Positions 16,794 to 25,441 of a stretch of 64,000 bases of DNA are shown piece by piece. Below the pieces are notes generated by a model. The model saw only the letters and a list, made by a program, of their open reading frames with translations, had not been told where the DNA came from and did not search any database. Position 1 is the stretch's first letter. Each line of letters opens with the position of its first letter. Source of the stretch: UBA6055 sp965203755 (GTDB taxonomy: Bacteria > Chloroflexota > Anaerolineae > Aggregatilineales > Phototrophicaceae); assembly GCA_965203755.1 (NCBI GenBank), contig OZ241910.1, positions 682,001 through 746,000 on the forward strand. The letters are read 5' to 3'. The position numbers were made by a program, and so were the translations under genes.

Positions 16794-19700
16794 ATGATAA
16801 CCAGCCGCAACCAGCCAGAAGAAAACGCATTGAGTCAGGTCTTGTCACAGCGCATCACCATCAACTGGGAAGTCGCTGTCTATATCCTGATATTCCTGCT
16901 GGCCATCTTCACGCGCTTTTATATTCTGGAAGAGCGTGTGATGAGCCATGACGAGAGCCTGCACACGCGCTATTCTTATAATCTCTTTGCCGACGGCAGC
17001 TTCCAGCACACGCCGCTGATGCACGGGCCGGTCTTGTTTCATGCCACTGCCTTTTCTTATTTTCTGTTTGGCGACAGCGACTTTTCCTCGCGTATTTACA
17101 CCGCCCTGCTGGGTGTTCTGATGGTGATGTTCCCCTTGCTGTTCAGGAGGTGGCTGGGCAAATGGGGGGCTATGCTCGCGGCGATGATGCTGCTCATATC
17201 GCCGCTCATCCTCTATTACAACCGCTATATCCGCCATGATACGCCTTCGATCTTCTATGGCATGGTTATGGCTTACTGCATTCTGATGTATATCAATGGC
17301 TCGCCGCGCTTTCGCCGCCGCGCCGGCTGGCTGTACATTTTTGCCGCCGCCATGGTTCTCAATCTCGGCTCCAAAGAGACCGCCTTTATCTATATCGCCA
17401 TCTTTGGCAGCTTCCTGTGCATCTACTGGCTCGTCCGCCTCGCGCAGCATCAATTCAACTGGCGCGGCAAGCCGCTGTTTTATTCGATTATGCTGGGAAT
17501 ATTACTCGGCGGCCTGATCACGCTTGGCATGTACATCATCGTCGATATCATCCCGGCCGAAATCATTCCCGGCCGCGGCACGCCTTGGGGCGACCTGTCC
17601 GACTTGCAGCGCTCCAGTTGGATTTCCTGGATGGCGCTGACTGTGTGCAGCGGGATGTTCGTGCTGGCGTCAACCGCGCTCTATGCCTTCCGCGACCGCT
17701 GGCGCCGCATCCCGTGGCGAGAAGCGCTGCTGATTTTCCTGACCGCGTTTTTGACTGCCGGCGGTTTGCTCTATATCGAAGAACTGTCACATTTCCCCAC
17801 CCCCGCCGAGCCAGCCGCATCCAGCGCCGAAACTGAAGCGGTTCAGGTCGCATCGACGATGAATTGGCTGCCGATCATCGCATTATGGCTCATTATGTTT
17901 GTCGGCGTCGCGCTGTTAATCTACAATGCCCGCCGTCGAGGGGAATTCGCAGCCGACAAGAGCCAAAATAGCGGTTTATGGGGCTTCTTGCATTCATTTC
18001 CCGAATTTGATTTTATCATCCTGATCGGCACGCTCATTCTGCCATGGACAACCGCCATCTTCCCGCGGCTGATGAACGCCAGCAGCAGCGATTATACCAG
18101 CCTGGCCGAAGCGCTGCCCGATGGCATCTATAACCTGTTCCTGAATCTGCCCAATCTCTCTTCGGCGGAGCAGGTAGGCCAGTTTATGCTGGGCGCTTAT
18201 GCCTTTGTCCCCCTGTTCATCTTAATGATGGCTGTCGGCTTGGCATGGAACTGGAAACGTTGGCTAATCGCATCCGTCATCTTTCATGTGCTTTTTGCCT
18301 TCTTCTTCACCACCGTGTTTACCAATATGTCCGGCTTGGCGACCGGCATGATTTACAGCCTTGGTTACTGGCTGGAACAGCAGGGGGTGCGCCGCGGCAG
18401 CCAGCCACAGTATTATTATCTGCTGGTCATCATGCCCATGTACGAATTCCTGCCAATCATCGGCAGCGTCGCCGCCATGTTCGCCGGTGTGACCGGCTTC
18501 TGGAAAATGCGCCGCCGCCGTATCATTGAAGTGGAAAAAGAAAGCCGGCTGGCATTGGAAGCCGCGCTTGCCGAACCTGATCCTGACAAGCCATCCAATC
18601 CGCCGGCGCAGACCGAAAGCGAAAGCCAGCCAACCGATGACCGGCTTTGCAAAATACCCTTCCTGCCGCTGGTCGCCTGGTGGGCAATTCTGAATCTGGT
18701 TGGCTATTCGCTGGCTGGTGAAAAGATGCCCTGGCTCGCCACGCATTTGACTACCCCCATGATTTTGCTGACCGCCTGGTACTTTGGCGGCATCCTGTCG
18801 CGCATCGACAAATCCATGTTTCTGGCGCGCGGCTGGATGGCGCTGCTGGTGATGCCGCTCTTTGTCGTGACCGTCATTCAGGTCATCGGCGCCTTCGCGG
18901 CCGGCAGTCCGCCCTTTGCCGGGCTGTCGCAATCTCAACTGGAGCGCACTTATGGCTGGCTGGCTTCGCTTGCGCTGGCGATTGGATTGGGATATGTCCT
19001 CTTTCGCATTGCCCAGCCCATCCGATGGATTCATCTGCGGCGGCTCTGCGCGATAACGATATTTGGCTTGCTCAGCCTGATCACATGCCGTTCGGCATGG
19101 CTGGCATCGTTTATCAACTATAACCTTCCCACCGAGTTTCTGGTGTATGCCCACGCTGCGCCAGCGGTTAAGTGGGTGCTGGAAGATATTGAAGAGATGA
19201 GCCTGCGGATGACCGACGGCAAGGCGCTCAAGTTCGCCTATGGCAACGAGGTGTCTTGGCCCTATAGCTGGTATTTCCGCGATTACTCATCCGCCGTCTA
19301 CGTTGAGAGCAATCCGACTGTGCAAAATCTCGATGATGCTGTATTTGTCGTGGTTGGCGAGGGCAACCGCGGCAAGGTCGAGCCCATTCTCGAGGATCGG
19401 TATTGGCACCGCGATTACATGCGTATGTGGTGGCCGATGCAGGAATACTTCAATCTGACGCCAGAACGACTGTACAACCTCCTGGATTTCTCCCCTGCCA
19501 ATGAAGATGGCGCCGCCATCCGCCGCGGCATCTTTGATATCTGGTGGTCGCGTGACTATGACCAGTATGGCGCAGCAATCGGTCAGGATTTCTCACTCAC
19601 CAATTGGCCGGTTTCGGATCGCATGCACGTATACATCCGCAAAGACTTCGCCGCGCAGATCTGGGAATATGGCATCGGCGACGGCGAGGTTGCGGTCAAC

Positions 19701-20672
19701 ACACCGACCGAAGTCAATCAATGCAGCGCAAACTGGCAGCAAATCGCCCCATTGACAGTCATCGAAGCGGCGGATTCGCCCTTGAGCCAGCCGCTTGGCT
19801 TGAGCGTCGCTGATGGCTTTATCTACGTCGCCGACGAGCACACCAACCAAGTGGCATCTTTTACCACAGATGGCCAATTCGTCCAGAGCTTCGGCGGCGC
19901 GCAAGATACTTCTTCCGATCAAGTAACTTTTCATCGACCCAACAGCGTCGCCGCCATGCCTAACGGCGACCTGCTGGTGGTCGATACCTGGAATTATCGC
20001 ATGCAGCGGATTGATGCAGCCGGCAATCTTGTTACCCAATGGGGACAGGCGGGAACATTTGGCTTTGATGCGCCATCCAGCCCCGCAGACGGCTTCTGGG
20101 GACCGCGCGATGCCGCCATCGGCGCCGGCGGGCGGGTTTATGTCGCTGATACCGGCAATAAACGGATTCGGGTTTATACCCTGGATGGGCTGACCGCCGT
20201 GCATCAGTTTGACATTGGCAAAGGGGGGAGCGGCGCTGGCGAACTGGACGAACCCAGCGGCCTTGCCGTTCACTCGGACGGCCGATTGTTCGTCGCCGAT
20301 ACCTGGAATCGGCGGATTGCCGTATTTGACGCTGAGGGCAATCATTTGGAAAACTTCCGCGTGCGCGGTTGGTATGAAGATACCTTTAACAGACCCTACC
20401 TAGCGCTTGATGAAGACCGTCAGTTCCTGTACATCAGCGATCCGGACAGCAAACGGATCCTGGTCTACCATCCGTCCGGCGACTGCGTCGGCTCTTTTGG
20501 GCAAGAGGGCGACATGGGATCAATCGGCCAATTCAAAGGGATTGGCGGCATCGACGTAGATGGAGCCGGCTCCATCTATGTCAGCGATTCGGCAGCCGGC
20601 AAAATCTACAAGTTCCCGCCCTTCCCGATGCCGCCAGCCGAGGCAGCGAACGAAAATCAGGCTGGCGAATAA
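16794..20672 (+). CDS. Agl23-like (TIGR03663) GT39 membrane protein with C-terminal NHL beta-propeller
   Basis: 1292 residues. Residues 25-780 form a polytopic GT-C core with the TIGR03663 hallmark loop RVMSHDESLHTRYSYNLF and PLMHGPVLFHATAFSYFLFG. In haloarchaea this family is linked to flippase activity in protein N-glycosylation (Agl23); in Chloroflexota its role is untested. Residues about 780-990 are soluble. From about 995 to 1285 there are six NHL-type repeats (GFIYVADEHTNQVASF, DLLVVDTWNYRMQRID, RVYVADTGNKRIRVY, RLFVADTWNRRIAVF, LYISDPDSKRILVY, SIYVSDSAAGKIYKF), which should close a six-bladed propeller on the outer side. This may bind sugar or protein. Start at ATG 16794; it follows the anti-sigma gene by 42 bases. 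Confidence 0.82.
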   Translation: MITSRNQPEENALSQVLSQRITINWEVAVYILIFLLAIFTRFYILEERVMSHDESLHTRYSYNLFADGSFQHTPLMHGPVLFHATAFSYFLFGDSDFSSRIYTALLGVLMVMFPLLFRRWLGKWGAMLAAMMLLISPLILYYNRYIRHDTPSIFYGMVMAYCILMYINGSPRFRRRAGWLYIFAAAMVLNLGSKETAFIYIAIFGSFLCIYWLVRLAQHQFNWRGKPLFYSIMLGILLGGLITLGMYIIVDIIPAEIIPGRGTPWGDLSDLQRSSWISWMALTVCSGMFVLASTALYAFRDRWRRIPWREALLIFLTAFLTAGGLLYIEELSHFPTPAEPAASSAETEAVQVASTMNWLPIIALWLIMFVGVALLIYNARRRGEFAADKSQNSGLWGFLHSFPEFDFIILIGTLILPWTTAIFPRLMNASSSDYTSLAEALPDGIYNLFLNLPNLSSAEQVGQFMLGAYAFVPLFILMMAVGLAWNWKRWLIASVIFHVLFAFFFTTVFTNMSGLATGMIYSLGYWLEQQGVRRGSQPQYYYLLVIMPMYEFLPIIGSVAAMFAGVTGFWKMRRRRIIEVEKESRLALEAALAEPDPDKPSNPPAQTESESQPTDDRLCKIPFLPLVAWWAILNLVGYSLAGEKMPWLATHLTTPMILLTAWYFGGILSRIDKSMFLARGWMALLVMPLFVVTVIQVIGAFAAGSPPFAGLSQSQLERTYGWLASLALAIGLGYVLFRIAQPIRWIHLRRLCAITIFGLLSLITCRSAWLASFINYNLPTEFLVYAHAAPAVKWVLEDIEEMSLRMTDGKALKFAYGNEVSWPYSWYFRDYSSAVYVESNPTVQNLDDAVFVVVGEGNRGKVEPILEDRYWHRDYMRMWWPMQEYFNLTPERLYNLLDFSPANEDGAAIRRGIFDIWWSRDYDQYGAAIGQDFSLTNWPVSDRMHVYIRKDFAAQIWEYGIGDGEVAVNTPTEVNQCSANWQQIAPLTVIEAADSPLSQPLGLSVADGFIYVADEHTNQVASFTTDGQFVQSFGGAQDTSSDQVTFHRPNSVAAMPNGDLLVVDTWNYRMQRIDAAGNLVTQWGQAGTFGFDAPSSPADGFWGPRDAAIGAGGRVYVADTGNKRIRVYTLDGLTAVHQFDIGKGGSGAGELDEPSGLAVHSDGRLFVADTWNRRIAVFDAEGNHLENFRVRGWYEDTFNRPYLALDEDRQFLYISDPDSKRILVYHPSGDCVGSFGQEGDMGSIGQFKGIGGIDVDGAGSIYVSDSAAGKIYKFPPFPMPPAEAANENQAGE

Positions 20673-20758
20673 GCTCGTCAGGGAGCATGAACTTGAAAGA
20701 CGCCCAGGCACGCTGACTCTGGCCGCAGCCAGCTACTATGCCGGCCTGCAGGCATAAT

Positions 20759-22009
20759 CTACCGGCTTTCAAGCAATTCCAGGAGTCGCTCAATCTCTTG
20801 AAACGTGTTGTATTGGGCGATGCCAACCCGAACCATTCCATCCGGTCGTCCAAGCCGTTTCATAATTTCCACCGCGTAATAATCGCCGCTCCACACATAG
20901 ACATGATTTTGCGCCAGCCAAGCGGCAATTTCATCGGGGGTTTTCCCCTCTTGAACCAGTGCAACCGTCGGGACGCGCCATTCATATCGGTCGCTTTCGG
21001 TGATGCCGGCGATGGACACCGCGTCAATAGCTTGCAGCCCCTCAATCAGCCTGGCGGTCAGGCTGCGCTCATATTCCTGCACCGCCAGCATTCCCTGTTT
21101 CAGCTTGAGAGCGCGTCCCTCATATTGGGGCAAATCCGCATCGCCATATTGTTCGCCAATCATCTCCCAGTATTCCAGGCAGGCGCACAATCCGCGGTAA
21201 CTTTCATAGCTTGGCGTGCCGGTCTCCCAGCGATTGGGGGCTTTATCCTTTGCCGGGCGCAGTTTGTAGACCGGCAGTTCGTTGAGCAGGTCTTCGCGCC
21301 CCCACATGATGCCAAGATGCGGACCATAAAATTTGTACGACGAACATAAGAGAAAATCACAGCCGATTTCCTGCACATCTATTGGCAGGTGCGGCGCGCT
21401 CTGCACGGCATCGACCACATGATACGCGCCGACTGCATGAGCCATGCCGGCGATCTGGCGCACCGGATTGACAGTGCCGACTGCATTCGAGGCATGAACA
21501 GTGGCGACGACTTTGGTCTTGGCTGTCAGCGCGGCTTCAAGTGAATCCATATCCAAAGCGCAGTCAGCCGTATGAATATCAACCCACTTCACCACCAGAT
21601 GGCGGTCTTCGGCAATCTGAATCCAGGGCGAAATGTTAGCGTCGTGGTCCATCCGCGTCAGCACAATTTCGTCGCCGGCGGAAAGGGTCTTGGCAATGGC
21701 GCGGCTCAAGGCGAAGTTCAATGTGGTCATATTGGGCCCGATGACAATTTCATTCGCGCTGGGCGCGTTGATGAAGTCAGCCATGCGCTGGCGAGTCGCC
21801 GCGACCATCTCGTCATTCCGGCGGCTGGTCAAGAATTGACCGCCCGAATTGGCATTCATCGTCATATAATAATCCGTAACGGCTTCCATCACCGTCTGCG
21901 GAACCTGCGTGCCGGCTGGATTGTCCAAGAAGACCGGCAGGGTCTCATCCTGGGTTGGAGTCAGTATCGATGGAAACAGGGGCCGAATCTCATTTGCATG
22001 AAAGTTCAT
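20759..22009 (-). CDS. Cysteine desulfurase-like class V aminotransferase
   Basis: A 416-residue PLP enzyme of the aminotransferase class V fold, in the cysteine desulfurase-like subgroup. PETIDE landmarks: FLDNPAGTQVPQ near the N-terminus, NSGGQFLTSRRNDEM, the substrate-side HDANISPWIQ, VDAVQSAPHLPIDVQEIGCD (the Asp that holds the PLP ring) and SSYKFYGPHLGIMWG, whose Lys forms the Schiff base. The subgroup is widespread but its substrate is usually not shown, so sulfur transfer for Fe-S or thio-cofactor assembly is only a possibility; no suf or isc gene lies nearby. I start at ATG 22009 (MNFHANEIRPLFPS) because the frame upstream lacks family similarity and AAGGATGAAG precedes this ATG. It is divergent from the zinc-ribbon gene at 22140. 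Confidence 0.85.
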   Translation of the reverse strand: MNFHANEIRPLFPSILTPTQDETLPVFLDNPAGTQVPQTVMEAVTDYYMTMNANSGGQFLTSRRNDEMVAATRQRMADFINAPSANEIVIGPNMTTLNFALSRAIAKTLSAGDEIVLTRMDHDANISPWIQIAEDRHLVVKWVDIHTADCALDMDSLEAALTAKTKVVATVHASNAVGTVNPVRQIAGMAHAVGAYHVVDAVQSAPHLPIDVQEIGCDFLLCSSYKFYGPHLGIMWGREDLLNELPVYKLRPAKDKAPNRWETGTPSYESYRGLCACLEYWEMIGEQYGDADLPQYEGRALKLKQGMLAVQEYERSLTARLIEGLQAIDAVSIAGITESDRYEWRVPTVALVQEGKTPDEIAAWLAQNHVYVWSGDYYAVEIMKRLGRPDGMVRVGIAQYNTFQEIERLLELLESR

Positions 22010-22139
22010 CGCTTCATCCTTATCGTATGCGCTGTTACCAAACTCGCCAGGATTCACTATAATGGAAATCGGGTGAAATTGATACTTACAGTTCAAGTCG
22101 CCAGCATGCAAGGATTGCAGAAAGGCGCTATCGCAAAAT

Positions 22140-22337
22140 ATGTTTGCAAAGCGGAGAAGTGAAGATAATATACCCACCAACTCTCCTGATGCGAAGGCAG
22201 CCAAGCATCTGACCCATACCAAACAGTGGCGGTGTATGAACTGCGGGCAGTATGTTTTTGTCGTCGTCGGTTCCGAGCCACCCGATATTTGTCAGTATTG
22301 CAGTGATATGACCACCTGGCAGCTGGCTGAACGCTGA
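22140..22337 (+). CDS. Small rubredoxin-like zinc-ribbon protein
   Basis: A 65-residue protein with two cysteine knuckles, CMNCG (residues 32-36) and CQYC (51-54), separated by 14 residues. This is the spacing of a rubredoxin-like or rubrerythrin-tail metal site that binds Fe or Zn. The N-terminal 25 residues are polar and variable. The ATG at 22140 has no convincing ribosome-binding site, and translation could begin further in. It is transcribed divergently from the cysteine-desulfurase-like gene and converges on the ABC ATPase gene. Metal binding is likely from the motif; the partner is unknown. Confidence 0.55.
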   Translation: MFAKRRSEDNIPTNSPDAKAAKHLTHTKQWRCMNCGQYVFVVVGSEPPDICQYCSDMTTWQLAER

Positions 22338-22353
22338 CCGTAACGACGTCCCG

Positions 22354-23115
22354 TCAACTGACCTGCTCTTCTATGGTCTGCCGCACGCGTTTTGCCAGCC
22401 GAATGAACTCCTCGCGGTAGATCATGTCCACCCGGCGCGGCCGCGGCAGGCTGACTGGCAGATTGGCAGCCACCCGGCCCGGCCGCCCCGACATGATGAT
22501 AATTCGGTCAGCCAGCAGCACAGCCTCATTGATGTCGTGAGTCACCATCAGGACAGTTTGCCGCGACTGCCGCCAAACCTGAAGAAATTCCAAACTTAGC
22601 TTTTCCCGCGTTAAGGCATCCAGAGCGCCAAAAGGCTCGTCCAAAAGCAGGACGCGCGGCGCCTGAACCATAACCCGCCCAAGCGCGACCCGCTGCGCCA
22701 TCCCGCCGGATAACTCGCCGGGGAAAGCCAACTCAAAGCTCTCCAGACGAAGCTGGGGCAGCAGCATACGCACGGTCTCATAGCGCTGCGCGGCCGGAAC
22801 AGCCGCCAATTCCAGCGGCAAGGCGATATTGTCGCGCACGGTCCGCCACGGCATTAGATTCACATCCTGAAACATAATCGCAAGTTCGGGCAAAGGTCTG
22901 GTGATGGGAATGCCGTCCCCCAATACTTCCCCCGAAGTCGCCTTTTGCAATCCAGCCAAAACCCTGATTAAGGTACTTTTGCCACAGCCACTAGGCCCCA
23001 AGACGCAGACGAACTCGTGGTCTTCAACTTCTAATGAAATGGGGCCCAAAGCCGGCAAGGGCTGTCCTGTCGGCGTGGTGAAATAGACCGCGAGTTCATG
23101 CAGACTCAGCCTCAT
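22354..23115 (-). CDS. ABC transporter ATP-binding protein (riboflavin/precursor importer candidate)
   Basis: A 253-residue nucleotide-binding subunit of the nitrate/sulfonate/taurine (SsuB/TauB) class. All motifs are present: Walker A GPSGCGKSTLIRVLAG (about residues 38-53), Q-loop MFQDVNLMPW, signature LSGGMAQRVALGR, Walker B RVLLLDEPFGALD and switch His in VTHDINEA. The ATG at 23115 overlaps the stop of the substrate-binding protein gene (ATGA), so the two are translationally coupled. It is the last gene of a permease - binding protein - ATPase operon led by an FMN riboswitch, hence the inferred role in flavin uptake. By sequence alone it could equally serve another SsuB-type substrate. 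Confidence 0.88.
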   Translation of the reverse strand: MRLSLHELAVYFTTPTGQPLPALGPISLEVEDHEFVCVLGPSGCGKSTLIRVLAGLQKATSGEVLGDGIPITRPLPELAIMFQDVNLMPWRTVRDNIALPLELAAVPAAQRYETVRMLLPQLRLESFELAFPGELSGGMAQRVALGRVMVQAPRVLLLDEPFGALDALTREKLSLEFLQVWRQSRQTVLMVTHDINEAVLLADRIIIMSGRPGRVAANLPVSLPRPRRVDMIYREEFIRLAKRVRQTIEEQVS

Positions 23116-24251
23116 CCGCCCTGACCTTGGATAAACCGATTGGTAAAAGCAGCCGCCAGCTTGGATTGGGCATCATCGAGGATATTCATCGAGACCAGTG
23201 TACCGCGCATGGTTTCCCATGAAGTCAAATCGGTATAGCCGAGTATTTCCGCATCCCACAAATGGATGGTCGCCAGCAATACTTCAAATTGAGTCAAGAT
23301 AGCCGGGTCGAAAACCTCTGCAAGGGCCCGGTACATTGCCCGGCGGCGGTCTGCTATTTGTTCAGGCGTCGGATTGGACTCCAGAAATCGGTTCTGCTGT
23401 TCGGCGACTGTTTGCAGTTCAGCCAGAAAATCGGCATCATCGGGCAGATTGTCAACAAAATTCATGCTGACCAGATACGCATGAGCCGGGTTATGGATGG
23501 CTGTTCGCAGCGCCGCTTCAAAGCCGCTGACCATCCTTTGAATGGCCGCTGGATTGTCTTCAAGCAGCTTTTGGCTGACGATCATGCCATTCGACACCAG
23601 GTCGGCTTGAGAAGCGACGGAGATGACGTCGACATCGGCAATCGCGCCGCAGTCGCCGGCCAGGGCGCGGCTGCGGATTTGAAGCGGTTCATTGTTCACA
23701 TAGACTACGGCGGCGTCCACGGCCCCCAGGCAAAAGACTTCGGGCGCATGAAAGCCAATCGCCTCCAGTTCAATGTCGGATTCTGACAGCCCGGCGCTTT
23801 GGAGCAAGGCAGTCAAGCCGCTATAGCTGGCGCCAAAACGGCCGGGGATTCCGATTTTGAGCCCGCGCAGACCGCCGATATCATCAATCCCGGCGTCGCT
23901 GGCGACCACGACGCCGACCGGATATTGCTGAAACCACTCAAAAACGTAGACGATATCACGGTCTTGCGCGCGGGCTAGGATCACCTGTTCGCCGCTGACA
24001 ATGCCAAAGTTTGCCCGTCCGGCGGCAACCAGGTCAACGACTTCGGGCTCTTGAAGATGTTCCAGCGACACATTGAAGCCGGCTTCGGCAAAGTATCCAG
24101 CTTCAATACCGACATAAAATGGCGCGAACTGCACATTGGGGATAAATGTTAACAGGATGCGTTCATCAACAAGATCATTTTGCGCCGACGCTGTGGATGC
24201 CGCAGCCAGTATAAAGATGAGGCACAGACGGATGATGCGGTGCATGTTCAA
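23112..24251 (-). CDS. ribY: ABC transporter substrate-binding protein, NMT1/THI5-like (RibY-type candidate)
   Basis: A 379-residue secreted binding protein. A hydrophobic signal peptide (LCLIFILAAASTASAQ) is followed by the NMT1/THI5-like fold: LLTFIPNVQFAPFYVGIEAG, YFAEAGFNV, GIVSGEQVILAR and LKIGIPGRFGASYSG. Members of this family bind pyrimidine precursors, sulfonates or, when under FMN riboswitches in Chloroflexota, riboflavin (RibY). The start is probably TTG at 24251, six bases after GGAG; ATG at 24245 is in frame and equally plausible. It lies 15 bases after the permease gene and overlaps the ATPase gene by four. The symbol rests on riboswitch context, not on ligand data. Confidence 0.78.
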   Translation of the reverse strand: MNMHRIIRLCLIFILAAASTASAQNDLVDERILLTFIPNVQFAPFYVGIEAGYFAEAGFNVSLEHLQEPEVVDLVAAGRANFGIVSGEQVILARAQDRDIVYVFEWFQQYPVGVVVASDAGIDDIGGLRGLKIGIPGRFGASYSGLTALLQSAGLSESDIELEAIGFHAPEVFCLGAVDAAVVYVNNEPLQIRSRALAGDCGAIADVDVISVASQADLVSNGMIVSQKLLEDNPAAIQRMVSGFEAALRTAIHNPAHAYLVSMNFVDNLPDDADFLAELQTVAEQQNRFLESNPTPEQIADRRRAMYRALAEVFDPAILTQFEVLLATIHLWDAEILGYTDLTSWETMRGTLVSMNILDDAQSKLAAAFTNRFIQGQGG

Positions 24252-24266
24252 GCGGGACTCCTTTGA

Positions 24267-25079
24267 TTACAGGCGGCGCTGCCAAGCCAGCAAGCGCCCT
24301 TCCAGAAAAACAACCAAGCTGTACAATGCCAGGGCAATGGCGGTCATGGTCAATACGGTAACTATCACCAGGGGCGTATCATACTGATTTCGCGCCAAAG
24401 TCACGAGGTATCCCAAGCCGCTGCTGGCGCTCACGAACTCGCCAACGACCGCGCCAATCACAGCCAGGGTCGAACTGGTCTTGAGGCCCGCCAGAATCAC
24501 AGGCAGCGCCGAAGGCAGTTCCAAATGGCGAAAAGTCTGCCACCAGGTCGCATTTAGCGAGCGCATCATATCTTTGAGATTCGGCGGAACACTGCGGACG
24601 CCGACAATGGTATTGATGAGCATTGGGAAAAACACAATCACCGCAGCCGTAACAATTTTGCTGGGGACTCCAGTTCCAAACCAGATGACAAGCAGTGGGG
24701 CATAGGCAACAATGGGCGTCGATTGAAAGGCAACGATGACTGGGGACAGCAGCTGCTCCAGCAATGGGATTTTGGCGATGGCATATCCGAGAGTGATGCC
24801 AATGCCAACACCAACGAGCAACCCATAGCCTATTTCCTCAAGCGTTGTTTGCGTATGTTCAAGCAGCAATCCACTTGAGAGGGCATCCATGAAGGTCTCA
24901 AACACAGCCGCCGGCGGCGGAATCATAAAGGACGGGTAGAATCCCATTGCGACAACCCAATCCCAAAGCAGCAGCAAAATGGCGATAGTGAACAGCGGCG
25001 CCAGCCGGCGAAGCTGTCTGCGCCTGGAAGCAGAACGCTTTTTGCCCTTAGTGGACTGGATGGCTGCCTGCATATTCAT
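24267..25079 (-). CDS. ribX: ABC transporter permease, SsuC/TauC class (RibX-type candidate)
   Basis: A 270-residue inner-membrane permease with a basic cytoplasmic N-terminus (KGKKRSASRRRQLRR) and about six helices. The cytoplasmic coupling loop typical of binding-protein-dependent permeases is at about 170-195 (LNATWWQTFRHLELPSALPV), which docks the ATPase. The ATG at 25079 is preceded by GAGGTATA. It is the first gene behind the FMN riboswitch, 135 bases after the aptamer, and shares an operon with the binding protein and ATPase. FMN-repressed permease/binding-protein pairs in Chloroflexota have been assigned as riboflavin importers (RibXY). The assignment here is by family and regulation. 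Confidence 0.8.
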   Translation of the reverse strand: MNMQAAIQSTKGKKRSASRRRQLRRLAPLFTIAILLLLWDWVVAMGFYPSFMIPPPAAVFETFMDALSSGLLLEHTQTTLEEIGYGLLVGVGIGITLGYAIAKIPLLEQLLSPVIVAFQSTPIVAYAPLLVIWFGTGVPSKIVTAAVIVFFPMLINTIVGVRSVPPNLKDMMRSLNATWWQTFRHLELPSALPVILAGLKTSSTLAVIGAVVGEFVSASSGLGYLVTLARNQYDTPLVIVTVLTMTAIALALYSLVVFLEGRLLAWQRRL

Positions 25080-25214
25080 TATACCTCATGGCATAACCAA
25101 CGCGAGGCAAAGGTGACATACAAACCGGCGGCCATCGCTACCCGATGAAGGCGGCCAGCTAAATCTGAAGCTGTATATCAAACCGCACGCCGCCGACGCG
25201 GCAGAGTCAGCGCG

Positions 25215-25392
25215 TACACCTTCTCCCATCCGGACTGTCACCGTCGGCTCTGGATTCTCACCAGCATCCACCTGCGCAGCGCTTGGGCTGCGGCGCATCC
25301 CTTGATATCAGGGGATGACTCGGGTCACGGGCTCGGCATGATTCATCATCATACATCACCGTCGGTAGGGAATTTCACCCTGCCCCGAAGGT
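25215..25392 (-). promoter_or_regulatory. FMN riboswitch (RFN element)
   Basis: Read on the minus strand, the conserved RFN blocks appear in order: GGGTGAAATTCCCTACCGAC then GGTGATG, GAGCCCGTGACCCGAG, CTGGTGAGAATCCAGAGCC and GACGGTGACAGTCCGGATGG then GAGAAGG. The variable arm between the second and third blocks forms a GC-rich hairpin (about 25265-25310). It precedes the three-gene ABC importer, which implies repression when FMN is plentiful. I see no strong terminator with a T-run before the first gene. A CCTC/GAGG pairing around the ribosome-binding site suggests control of translation, but this is weak. Confidence 0.95.
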
Positions 25393-25441
25393 TGGTTTCG
25401 ATTGAATTTGAACCCAGTATAGCCGGACTTTTGTTAGAATG

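Noticed and set aside
20738..20757. TATGCC/GGCATA hairpin after the Agl23-like gene as a terminator.
   Set aside because: The stem is only six pairs and there is no T-run on either strand.
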